In this document: piece after piece, positions 56,401 through 64,000 of the stretch | Numbering within the stretch: position 1 is the stretch's first letter | Layout of the letters: the number at the start of each line of letters is the position of its first letter | The notes under the pieces: generated by a model | The model's input: only the letters and a program-made list of their open reading frames with translations | Told to the model about the DNA's origin: nothing | The model's database searches: none | Source: Thecaphora thlaspeos | Taxonomy: Eukaryota > Basidiomycota > Ustilaginomycetes > Urocystidales > Glomosporiaceae | NCBI GenBank assembly: GCA_900291925.1 | Contig: UWYS01000005.1 | Span: 62,001 to 126,000 of the forward strand | DNA length: 64,000 nucleotides | Direction: 5' to 3' | Program-made: the position numbers and the translations under genes

Positions 56401-59400
56401 GAACCTGGTCGAGCCCGAGATTGTCGTCGCGTCGTACGAGGACCTGGCCGCGCAGCTGTTGCTCAGCCAGCGCACGGCCGACAACGGCAGTGGTCCGCGA
56501 TCGCCGCTGCTCGAGGTGCTGTGGTGGCGCGTGATGCTCGACGAGGCCCAGATTGTCGCGAGCAGCCCGGGCAAGGCGACGGCCATGGTTCACGAGCTGT
56601 GGCGCGTCAACTGCTGGATGGTGACGGGAACCCCCGTGACAAAGGGAATCAGGGACCTGCACGGCATCTTTAGCTTCCTGGACCACGACCCCTTGGCGTC
56701 GCCGCACATGTTCAAGGAGCTGCTGGAGCGGCCGTTCGCCGACGCCGAGGTCGAGGGGATCCGCAAGATGCGCGCCGTTCTGCCGCGCTACATGTGGCGC
56801 CACACCAAGGTTCACGTCCAGGACGAGATCGCGCTGCTGCCCTCACACACCGAGTGGCTCGAGCTCGAGCTGCCCGAGGTCGAGCGCCTCTTCTATGAGC
56901 GCGAGGTCAAGCGCCACCGCGAGCACATGGCGCGCAGGGCGGGACGTGGCTTTCGCGACCCGGGCGACGTCAAGTTCCTCGTCACGCTGCGTCAGCTGCT
57001 GAGCCACCCACAGGTCGCCCAGCAGCTCGGCTATGGGTCGGGCGGAAAGCGCCTCACGTTCGACCAGCTCTTCTCGACGCTCTGCGCCAAGTCGGATGCC
57101 GAGCTCAACGCCCTGCGCCGCGACGTCGTCCTCGCGACGCTCCAGCTGATCTGGGGCCAGGACTTTTACGAAGAGCGCGACAAGCGCCGATGGACCGCCG
57201 GCCACCCGATCCTGCCGCAGGACGAGGTCTGCGTCGCGCTGCTCCGAGCCTTCAAGATCTGCGAGGACGCGTATCAGGCGGAGCAGGCGGCGGGCGTCGT
57301 CGACGACGAAGAGCACGATGGCGACGAGGCCGCGGTAGAGGCAGAGGGCGGATCGGAGGTAGCGACGGCCAGCCGTGCCCAGGGACCGGGCCAGGTCCAG
57401 TGGCTCGACCACCAAGCTTACAGGCCCAAGCGCCGAGGCAAAAGGAAGTCGTCCATGATGGCCGCCGGCGAAGACGACGACGAGGGTGGAGGCCACGTTG
57501 CCTTCCGATGGGCCGAGGCGCTGTACTGGATCAAGCTGCTCCTGCACAAACACACGCCTCGAGAGGAAGAGACGGAACAGCGGCAGGAACGCGAGGCGGA
57601 CGAGGACGAGGCGGCGGACGCGGGCAAGGGCAAGGGCAAGAGCAAGGGCAAGGAATTGGGCAAGAGCAACGACCAGAGCCAGGCGGAAGGCTGCAAGCCC
57701 CACGATGTCAGAGACGAGGTCGTGGAGCCAAAGGGTGTCTGGGATCCCGAGCGGCCGACCCGGGTCTTCTTCGAAAAGGCCTTCCGCAATGCCGCCGACA
57801 AGAGCGTCGACCTCAACGACCCGCGCTTCCACCTGATCGTCCAGGACGCTGGCTCCGAGGACATGGACGACGCCGGACTCGTAGACCTGATTGAAGCGCA
57901 CCGACGCGACCTTCACGGGGACGCCGACACTCAGCCGGACGATGACGATGACGAGGACGGTGGTGTCGCCGCTGCCAAGCGCCGCAAGACGTCGCCAAAA
58001 GGCGGCGGCGATACGTTCGAGCCCACGCTGAAAAAGTCGCGCCTGCGCGGCAACGCTGCCCAGCGGCAGCAGGCCCGCGTGTGGTACTACAAGCCCCGCG
58101 AGAAGCTTATCACCACGCATACGCGGCTCCGCGCCATCCTAGCCAAGCAGGGAGTCAAGGAGCGCGAGGTTGCCTTCCTCCATACGCGCAGGGACGAGGT
58201 GCTGGGTCCGCAGGCTGCGGGCGGCGCCGGCGATGGTGCCGAGGGCGACGGCGACGTGTCGATGGCCGAGTGCGGCGTTTGTCTCGAGGCGATGCTCTGT
58301 CCCGGAGTGCTGCCGTGCTATCACTCGTTTTGCCTCGACTGCCTCCAGAGGCTGGCCAGCGACGCATATGGCGGCGCGCGGTGCCCGAACTGCCGCATCC
58401 GTTTCACTGCCGACGACATCACCGAGATTATCCGACCAGTCGAGGAGCGCCGCGCTAGCATTGAAGGCGACGACGACGATGTCGTGGTGGGAGACTTTGG
58501 CGGCAAGATCAGCGGCCTGATCCGCGACCTCCGCAGGCGCTTGCGCGACGACCCCACACACAAGGCTGTCGTCTTTTCGCACTGGAAGACGATGCTCTCG
58601 TTCATCCAGACCGCGCTGCTCGAGAACGGGATCGGCGCGGTGGCGTTTGCCGGAGGCTCGACGTCGCAGTCGCACGCCCTCACCTCGATCCGCGACGACG
58701 TGGACGTTCGGGTGATCCTGGTCCCCTTCCGCGCCAGCGAAGGCGCGGCCGGCCTAACGCTCACCTGCTGCGATCTCGCCTACCTGATGGAGCCGGCCAT
58801 GGACGGCGCGCTCGAGGCGCAGGCGATCGGCCGGATCAACCGCATCGGTCAGACCAAGCCGACGACGGTGATCCGCGTCAAGATGAAGGACACCGTCGAG
58901 CAGGCCGTCATTGAGATCGCCGAAGAGAAGGCGAGACAAGGCCTCGTCAGGTTCTCTGGTGCCGCAGCAAGTTCTCAGACCCAACCTCAAGCCAGCACCG
59001 ACGCCGACGCCAGTAGGGGCGATACAGCAGCGGCAAGCGTGGCCATTAAGGGAGAAGAGGAGGAGCAGGGCGTGGGCGAGACGGCTCCATCCGTTGCTCT
59101 CCTGCGGGCCCAGTCGATTGCGACCTCGCTCAGCTCCACCGTCGGCGCGGTCAAGAGTAGCAGCGAATCGAGCCACCAGCTGACGATGCGTGACGTCGCC
59201 AAGATCCTGGGCTTCGACGTCGAGGAGGAGAGGCGGCGCGAGACAGAGCGCAAGGCGGCCGCGGCCCAGCAAATGCGAGACGAGATGGAGAGGATGGGGT
59301 TCGTTGCGCGCATTGGCTTCGTCGAACACGAAGCGATAGGGGAAGCAGGGGCTGTGGCCGAAGCAGACACTCTCGCCGAGGCCCTGGCACAGGACGAGGA

Positions 59401-59584
59401 GCTGCTGGCGCTGTGGGACGCTCAGGAAGCGACGGCGGAAGAGGCCGAGGACGCAGCAGACGCGGAGGCTGAGGCAGCCGGGGCAGCAGAGTTGGGGGCG
59501 GACCCAGCGGCGGCAGAGGCGCCCGCAGGAGATGTGGATGACGCGGGCGAGATTGTCGTCGACTTTGGCGGCGAGGACGTCTAA
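53432..59584 (+). CDS. Irc20/SHPRH-like SNF2 ATPase with embedded RING finger
   Basis: Two exons, 53432-54353 and 54468-59584 (intron 114 nt, GTTAGT/CGCAG), giving 6039 nt or 2012 residues. Ahead of the ATPase is a unique N-terminal 750 residues with an acidic/basic linker and a Gln/Lys-rich coiled coil. The helicase N-lobe has LLSYQARCLAWMIDRE, the Walker A variant ESMGLGKT (about residue 805), LVVCPAALMEQWLDE, the motif II variant LDEAQIV (about 997) and WMVTGTPVTKG. A C3HC4 RING (CGVC; LPCYHSFCLDC; CPNC) lies at about residues 1576-1617, inserted before the C-lobe, which has KAVVFSHWKTML and the motif VI string QAIGRINRIGQTKPTTVIRV. This order is that of SHPRH, Irc20 and Rad5-related ubiquitin ligases that translocate on DNA. 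Irc20 in yeast limits spontaneous recombination. An Ala/Glu-rich acidic tail ends the protein. Confidence 0.88.
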
Positions 59585-60032
59585 CGAAGGGCACGGCGGT
59601 CCAGCACGCTTATGAGACAGACGCAAGGCGATCGCCATGCCATCAACGCAGTCACCCGAGCTCGACTTCCTCAGCATCTTGAACAATAGCAACAGCAGCT
59701 GCTCCGTCTCTCTCTCTCTCCCTCTCTCTCTCACACACACACAAACAAGCCTTCGCCGCAACAGACCCAGCACACACTCAAGGGCCCTCAGAATGACACA
59801 CACGCCGCGACACACAGCCTCTTGCCGCGCGATGTCTCGGCTCTGAGACGAGCAGCACCACGCGATGATCGTGTTTGAACTCCATCGTTCAAAATTGATG
59901 AGAATGATGGTGTTCTGCATTGATGTGGTAGTCTGCGCGTGCGTGTATGCGCTTGTGCGGCCTTGGCCGCAATGAGGTAGAGTAGAGAATAAGGGCATCT
60001 ACCGCTCGCCGTTACGCCGGTGCAGCCGCGGT
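59585..60032. other. Convergent spacer with (TC)n/(CA)n microsatellite
   Basis: Holds the two 3' ends of the SNF2-RING and uL4m genes. A (TC)n run followed by (CA)n occupies 59707-59743. No other structure was recognised. Confidence 0.7.
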
Positions 60033-61562
60033 TCAGGCAGCAGCAGCGACGGCGACGGGCTTGACCTCGCCGACAACGGACGGTTCCTCCTGTCCCTCCT
60101 GTCCCTCGTTGACTTGTCCGAGCTCGCGCTCCAGCTCCTGCTCCATCTGCTGGAGCGTCTGAAGCTGGGTTGCACCGGCGCCCGCTTGGTTGTCGCTCAC
60201 GATGCCCTCGACGGCGGCCTGCTCATGCCAGATTGCACCTCCCAACTTCTCCTCTAGCCACTCTATGGCACCGAGGTCGCATACGACCTTGTGCCTCTTC
60301 AGCACCTCGTACGCATGCAACTCGCCGGGTCTCTTCTTTTCCTCTTCGTTCTTTGCATTCTCCCTTGCCTCTTCGGTGAGAGCGTCGAGTTCGACGAGTT
60401 CGATGCGCGGAAGGTTGGACGAGGCGAGGGCAAAGTTGCGCAGAGAGGCAGCGTGCTCCTTCCTCTGTTCTGGAGTGTAGACTGGATCGGAGGATGAAGG
60501 ACGATCCAGTGGCGAGGGGAGAGGGTTGCGGGGCGCAGAGAGGAAGAGTGCGTCCGTCCACCGTTTGGCGCTGAGGAGGCGGGCTAGCGGACCGGTGGAG
60601 CCGGGTGCGGGTTGCCATTCGAAGCTGGGGACGACGATGAGGTTTCCCTCCCTCCAGCGTGTCGAGAGGGCCGAACGGAGCGCGAGCTCGCGCACGCGTC
60701 GCGGCAGCTTAGTCGAGTGGTCGCGCGGCTTCGGTCCGTGTGCCACCGCTCCGCCGCGAAGGATGGGGTTGGACATGGTGCCGAGACGCGCCTGACCCGA
60801 TCCCTTCTGCGGACGCAGCTTCTTCTTGGAGCCGCGCACGTCGGAGCGCGTCTTTGTAGAGGCGGTACCGCTGCGCTGCGCGTCGAGGTAGTAGACGACG
60901 GCAGAATGCAGCACGTCGCGCCGGGCGGGAGCGTCGAAGACGTGCGAAGAGAGGGGGACGTAGCGCGCTGATGGACCGCGGATGCGCGATGGGGTCACGT
61001 CGACGGGGTCGGACGACGAGGTCGAGGTCGATGCGGTTGCGGTGGCAGCATCGCCCTCTGCGGTCTCGACGGCAGTGGGAGGGGCGGGTGCTGCGGCGAC
61101 GCGCTTGACGGACTGCAGCGGCTTGGTGGAAGGCGAGAGGTAGGAGAGACGGACGTGGACGAGCGACGGCTTGGTGGGCACCGCGACGAGCTCCGATCCG
61201 TCCATGTCGGCGAAGAGGCCGGCGGTGGGGCTAGGCTCCATACCGAACTCGGCGTGGAGACTGTCGAGGTTGATAGTGCCGTTGTCAGTGGCGGCGGCGG
61301 CAGGGGTAGCGGTGGGTGGAGTTGCCGGTGCGCTGCTCGAGGCGAGGGGTGCCAAAGTGGGCGATGGACTGCCGCTGCTGCTGCTGCTGCTGGAAGGTTG
61401 GGAGTCGACGACGGCATTGGTGCGACTAGACGAGGTGTGGAGGCCGCTGCTCGAGAGGCTGAGGCGAGAGGTGGATGCGACGAGCTGCGAGGTCGAGGGG
61501 CGACGTAATGTCTGCCTGAGCGCCATCAGCGTCGGCAGCAGCGCCGACGAGGACGACGACAT
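60033..61562 (-). CDS. Mitochondrial large-subunit ribosomal protein uL4m
   Basis: 509 residues, intronless, ATG at 61562. The N-terminus is Ser/Arg/Thr-rich with few acids (MSSSSSALLPTLMALRQTLRRP), fitting a mitochondrial presequence. The uL4 core follows: SSHVFDAPARRDVLHSAVVYYL, TRSDVRGSKKKLRPQKGSGQAR, then NPILRGGAVAHGPKPRDHS and KLPRRVRELALRSALS, the bacterial-type L4 exit-tunnel loop. It is therefore homologous to yeast Yml6 and distinct from the cytosolic uL4 13 kb away. About 180 residues between the presequence and the core are low-complexity Ser/Ala/Thr-rich, and the C-terminus has a Gln/Glu-rich coil (QLQTLQQMEQELERELGQ). It is head to head with uS9/RPS16. Confidence 0.9.
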   Translation of the reverse strand: MSSSSSALLPTLMALRQTLRRPSTSQLVASTSRLSLSSSGLHTSSSRTNAVVDSQPSSSSSSSGSPSPTLAPLASSSAPATPPTATPAAAATDNGTINLDSLHAEFGMEPSPTAGLFADMDGSELVAVPTKPSLVHVRLSYLSPSTKPLQSVKRVAAAPAPPTAVETAEGDAATATASTSTSSSDPVDVTPSRIRGPSARYVPLSSHVFDAPARRDVLHSAVVYYLDAQRSGTASTKTRSDVRGSKKKLRPQKGSGQARLGTMSNPILRGGAVAHGPKPRDHSTKLPRRVRELALRSALSTRWREGNLIVVPSFEWQPAPGSTGPLARLLSAKRWTDALFLSAPRNPLPSPLDRPSSSDPVYTPEQRKEHAASLRNFALASSNLPRIELVELDALTEEARENAKNEEEKKRPGELHAYEVLKRHKVVCDLGAIEWLEEKLGGAIWHEQAAVEGIVSDNQAGAGATQLQTLQQMEQELERELGQVNEGQEGQEEPSVVGEVKPVAVAAAA

Positions 61563-62476
61563 GGTGGTGGAGTGCTGGTGTTGGTGTGCGTGAGGAGATG
61601 AGCGGTTCCGCGGCGTCGAGTACGAGTACGAGGTGCAAGGTAGGGGTTGAGGTAGGGTTCGAGGTCGAGAACAACGAGTACCGACAGGCAGCGATTAGAC
61701 GGGTGAATGTGTGATCAAGGCGGTCAAGGCGGGACGACAGAGGCACGGCCTCGCGGTGGCGGCAGCGGCAGCGGCAGCCGGTCTCGAGAAGATGAAGAAA
61801 AAAGGCTGCGCCCCTCTTGCCAGATCGATGTCAAACCCGATCAGGCCGAAACCCTTTGATCGGGGAATAAAAAGAGTTTCTCCTGATCTTGCGATCGGCG
61901 ATGCCACAAGTGAAGCACATGCGGATCCGGAGAGTACGGCCGGCCGAAGCGAAAATCGAAAATTCCCATAAGCGTCGCGCCGCCTCTTTTCCGGCGCCGC
62001 CGCCCAGCCAGCCCGGCCAGCGAAGCTACCTGCCCTCGCCGCGTCGGCTGGCTGAGCGGCGGGATCGTCGAGAGGTGGCTAGAGCCGGAGCGGCCAGGAC
62101 CCCATCATCGTCTGCCGATGTCGTCGTCCCCATTCACCCATCCCCCTCGTCATCCCATCAAGAAAGGTAGGTCATCCCGAGCACCCCCAGAGGCGGCACC
62201 ATACATTCACACCACTTCGACCAGACACTTACGCTGCCCCTCCCCGTTACCCTGCTCTTCGTTCCGATCCTGAACCTCTGCTGTGAAAATCAACTTCCAA
62301 CCTCCCAACCACCGTCCCACTTTTCGCGCCGAACCGTCTCCTCGACCCGACCTGCGGACGTACCTATCAACCCTCGTCTATCCTCACCTCTCTCCTCCGT
62401 GCATCTTCCGCTACTCCGCATTCTACTTCAACTCCCACCACCTCTCACCGACTCATCGCACGACACACCAGTCATC
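61563..62476. promoter_or_regulatory. Divergent promoter uL4m/uS9
   Basis: 914 bp between opposite start codons of a mitochondrial and a cytosolic ribosomal-protein gene. Visible features are a GGCAGCGGCAGCGGCAGCC patch (61760-61780), an AATAAAAAGAG TATA-like element (61867-61877), a GCGAAAATCGAAAATTCCC element (about 61950-61968), CCAGCCAGCCCGGCCAG (62010-62026) and a CT-rich leader before RPS16. Functions are inferred from position only. Confidence 0.6.
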
Positions 62477-63826
62477 ATGTCGGCGCCTTCGGTTTCGTGC
62501 TTTGGAAAGAAGAAGACGGCTACTGCCGTCGCCCACGCCAAGGAGGGCAAGGGCCTCATCCGCATCAACGGACAACCCATCGCTCTCACTCAGCCCGAGA
62601 TCCTCCGATGGAAGGTCTACGAGCCCGTTCTCGTTGTCGGTGAGGACAAGTTCTCGTAAGTATCTACGTCGTCGCAGAGCGGGAAGGGCGAACGGAGGCA
62701 CACGGTCAATCAGCAGCCAGGCAGCCAGCACAGAGTCATCGGCAGCCGCACACGAAGCGGGAACGACGGATTATAACGCAGCTAGGGCGGAGGACTTCGG
62801 CAGCTGATGACGAGAGTGGGAGCGTTGGTTCAGTCAGAGGTGCAAATGGGGTCAGGACAGGGCCAGATCGCTAGCCGTCAGGCGGACATGGAAGGAGGCA
62901 GATCTAGGCGTGGAAGGCTTGGGGAAGACGCCTTGAGACATCAGCTACTGGACAAGGGACGAGCGAACGGTGACTATCTCGGGCGAGGCGGAGAAGGATC
63001 TTTAGACGGGAAAGCCGATGCGGCCGTCGGAGGGTTACGCCAGGCGTCGGAAAAGCAGGTATGGCATGGATGGCGGTAAGGCGGACACTGGCGGGACCTC
63101 TGCTACAGCTCTGCTGCTTGGCTGCCGCATCTGTGCGATGGTTGCTGGCCTGCGACAGCCTGGCGCCGGTGCCTCACCCGAATCGCCGTACTAGACCTCT
63201 GACCGGATGCCCTCTCCCACCACTCCGCCATCGCCCCACAGCACCGTCGACATCCGCGTCCGCGTCTCGGGAGGTGGTCACACCTCGCAGGTCTACGCCA
63301 TCCGCCAGGCCATCGCCAAGGCCCTCGTCGCCTACTACGCCAAGTACTACGACGCCGCCTCGGCTCTCGAGCTCCGACAGCTCTTTGTCAGCTACGACAG
63401 GACTCTCCTGATCGCTGACACCCGCAGGATGGAGCCCAAGAAGTTCGGTGGTCAGGGTGCGCGTGCCAGGAGGCAGAAGGTAAGCATCGGCGCATCGGCC
63501 ATGCCGAACGGCAATACCATGTTATCTCCCCCGGTTGACGAGAGGACAAACGGAGGTCGTTCGTTTGGTGGTCAAGGATCATGCTGCATGGCAGGAGAAG
63601 CGGTCACGCAAGGAGCCGCAACGTCTGCGCGACCAGCGAAAGGGATGGCGACGGTCAGGATACAGGCTCAAGGAGGGCAGCTTGGCAGGCAGCACGATAG
63701 GCACCAAACGACCGACGACCTCCTTCTCGTCCTGCTGTCTCTCTCACCTTCAACCGTCCAACATGATCACTAACCACACCCTCTCTTTCCACCTCTTCTC
63801 GCCCCTTGCCACAGTCGTACCGTTAA
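62477..63826 (+). CDS. RPS16: 40S ribosomal protein uS9 (RPS16)
   Basis: Three exons: 62477-62655, 63242-63479 and 63815-63826; 429 nt, 142 residues. Exon 1 begins [19 protein letters not shown] and contains [10 protein letters not shown] and [13 protein letters not shown]. Exon 2 has [31 protein letters not shown] and [16 protein letters not shown]. The last exon encodes only SYR and the stop, giving the universal uS9 C-terminus (RRQKSYR) that reaches the ribosomal P site. Introns are 586 nt (GTAAGT/CACAG) and 335 nt (GTAAGC/CACAG), long for this window. The length agrees with the family (about 140-145). It is paired divergently with uL4m. Confidence 0.95.
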
Positions 63827-64000
63827 ACAAAACGGTCTTGTCTTTTCTCTCTTTCTTGGCATACAAGCTCTACACATTGGCATCTTGTTCTATGCTTGTA
63901 CCATTACCCTCCCTCTTTCCATCGCACTACATCCATGTATGCCCTGTTTTTTGGATGACCACAGCACACACACACACACACAGCGGCAAAAAGGGTTCCG
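63827..64000. other. RPS16 3' flank with (CA)n microsatellite
   Basis: A pyrimidine-rich 3' UTR followed by (CA)9 at 63965-63982. The window ends here. Confidence 0.75.

Noticed and set aside
56843..58120. 425-codon reverse frame inside the SNF2-RING gene, and similar antisense frames in other genes
   Set aside because: Mirror of codon bias in the real gene on the + strand.
62656..63241. Possible box C/D snoRNA in RPS16 intron 1 (CTGATGA near 62802)
   Set aside because: The C box is imperfect and no D box is found at suitable spacing.
1..64000. tRNA genes, rRNA genes or CRISPR arrays
   Set aside because: Scanning for the tRNA B-box and for regularly spaced repeats by eye gave no credible candidate. 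A tRNAscan-SE run would be decisive.

Overview
This window is nuclear DNA from a fungus, most likely a basidiomycete, and I would guess Ustilaginomycotina (smut relatives). The basis is a visibly GC-rich sequence, short spliceosomal introns with GTRAGT-type donors and AG acceptors, cytosolic ribosomal-protein genes split by introns, and a gene set of fungal type: Mediator subunit 16, SAGA protease Ubp8, Hym1/Mo25, an Irc20/SHPRH-like SNF2-RING protein, and fungal transposons (Crypton-type tyrosine recombinase, pogo/Fot1-type DDE transposase). The species cannot be named from the sequence alone.

Layout. 0.2-3.7 kb: Med16-like protein (+). 4.1-5.4 kb: an F-box protein gene (-) with a disrupted or poorly resolved reading frame, next to a 35-bp poly(A) tract. 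6.9-8.8 kb: two-finger C2H2 transcription factor (-), with about 5.5 kb of apparently gene-free DNA upstream. 14.4-15.8 kb: protein-histidine methyltransferase Hpm1 (-). 16.0-17.0 kb: 5'-truncated, frameshifted Crypton recombinase remnant (+). 18.2-19.6 kb: bHLH factor (-), with about 6.7 kb of apparently gene-free DNA upstream. 26.3-29.1 kb: seven-exon UBP8 (+). 30.4-34.2 kb: hormone-sensitive-lipase-type alpha/beta hydrolase (+) with two in-frame TAG codons and two frameshifts. 34.4-35.4 kb TGS1 (-) and 35.9-37.1 kb HYM1 (+) are head to head. 38.1-39.9 kb: MFS transporter (-). 41.2-43.2 kb: intact pogo/Fot1-like transposase (+). 45.4-47.3 kb: cytosolic uL4 (-), head to head with uS14/RPS29 (+, 47.9-49.2 kb). 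49.9-52.5 kb: NUFIP1/Rsa1-like protein (-), head to head with a 2012-residue SNF2-RING protein (+, 53.4-59.6 kb). 60.0-61.6 kb: mitochondrial uL4m (-), head to head with uS9/RPS16 (+, 62.5-63.8 kb).

Themes. An unusually large share of the genes concerns ribosome production: uL4, uL4m, uS9, uS14, Hpm1 (which modifies uL3 in yeast), Rsa1/NUFIP1 (box C/D snoRNP assembly) and TGS1 (cap hypermethylation of sn/snoRNAs). A second group controls Pol II transcription: Med16, Ubp8, C2H2 and bHLH factors. Exon joins for UBP8, uL4, uS14, uS9, the SNF2 gene and the MFS gene were worked out by hand from splice signals and each closes to a whole number of codons, which supports them. No tRNA, rRNA, snoRNA or CRISPR array was found by eye.
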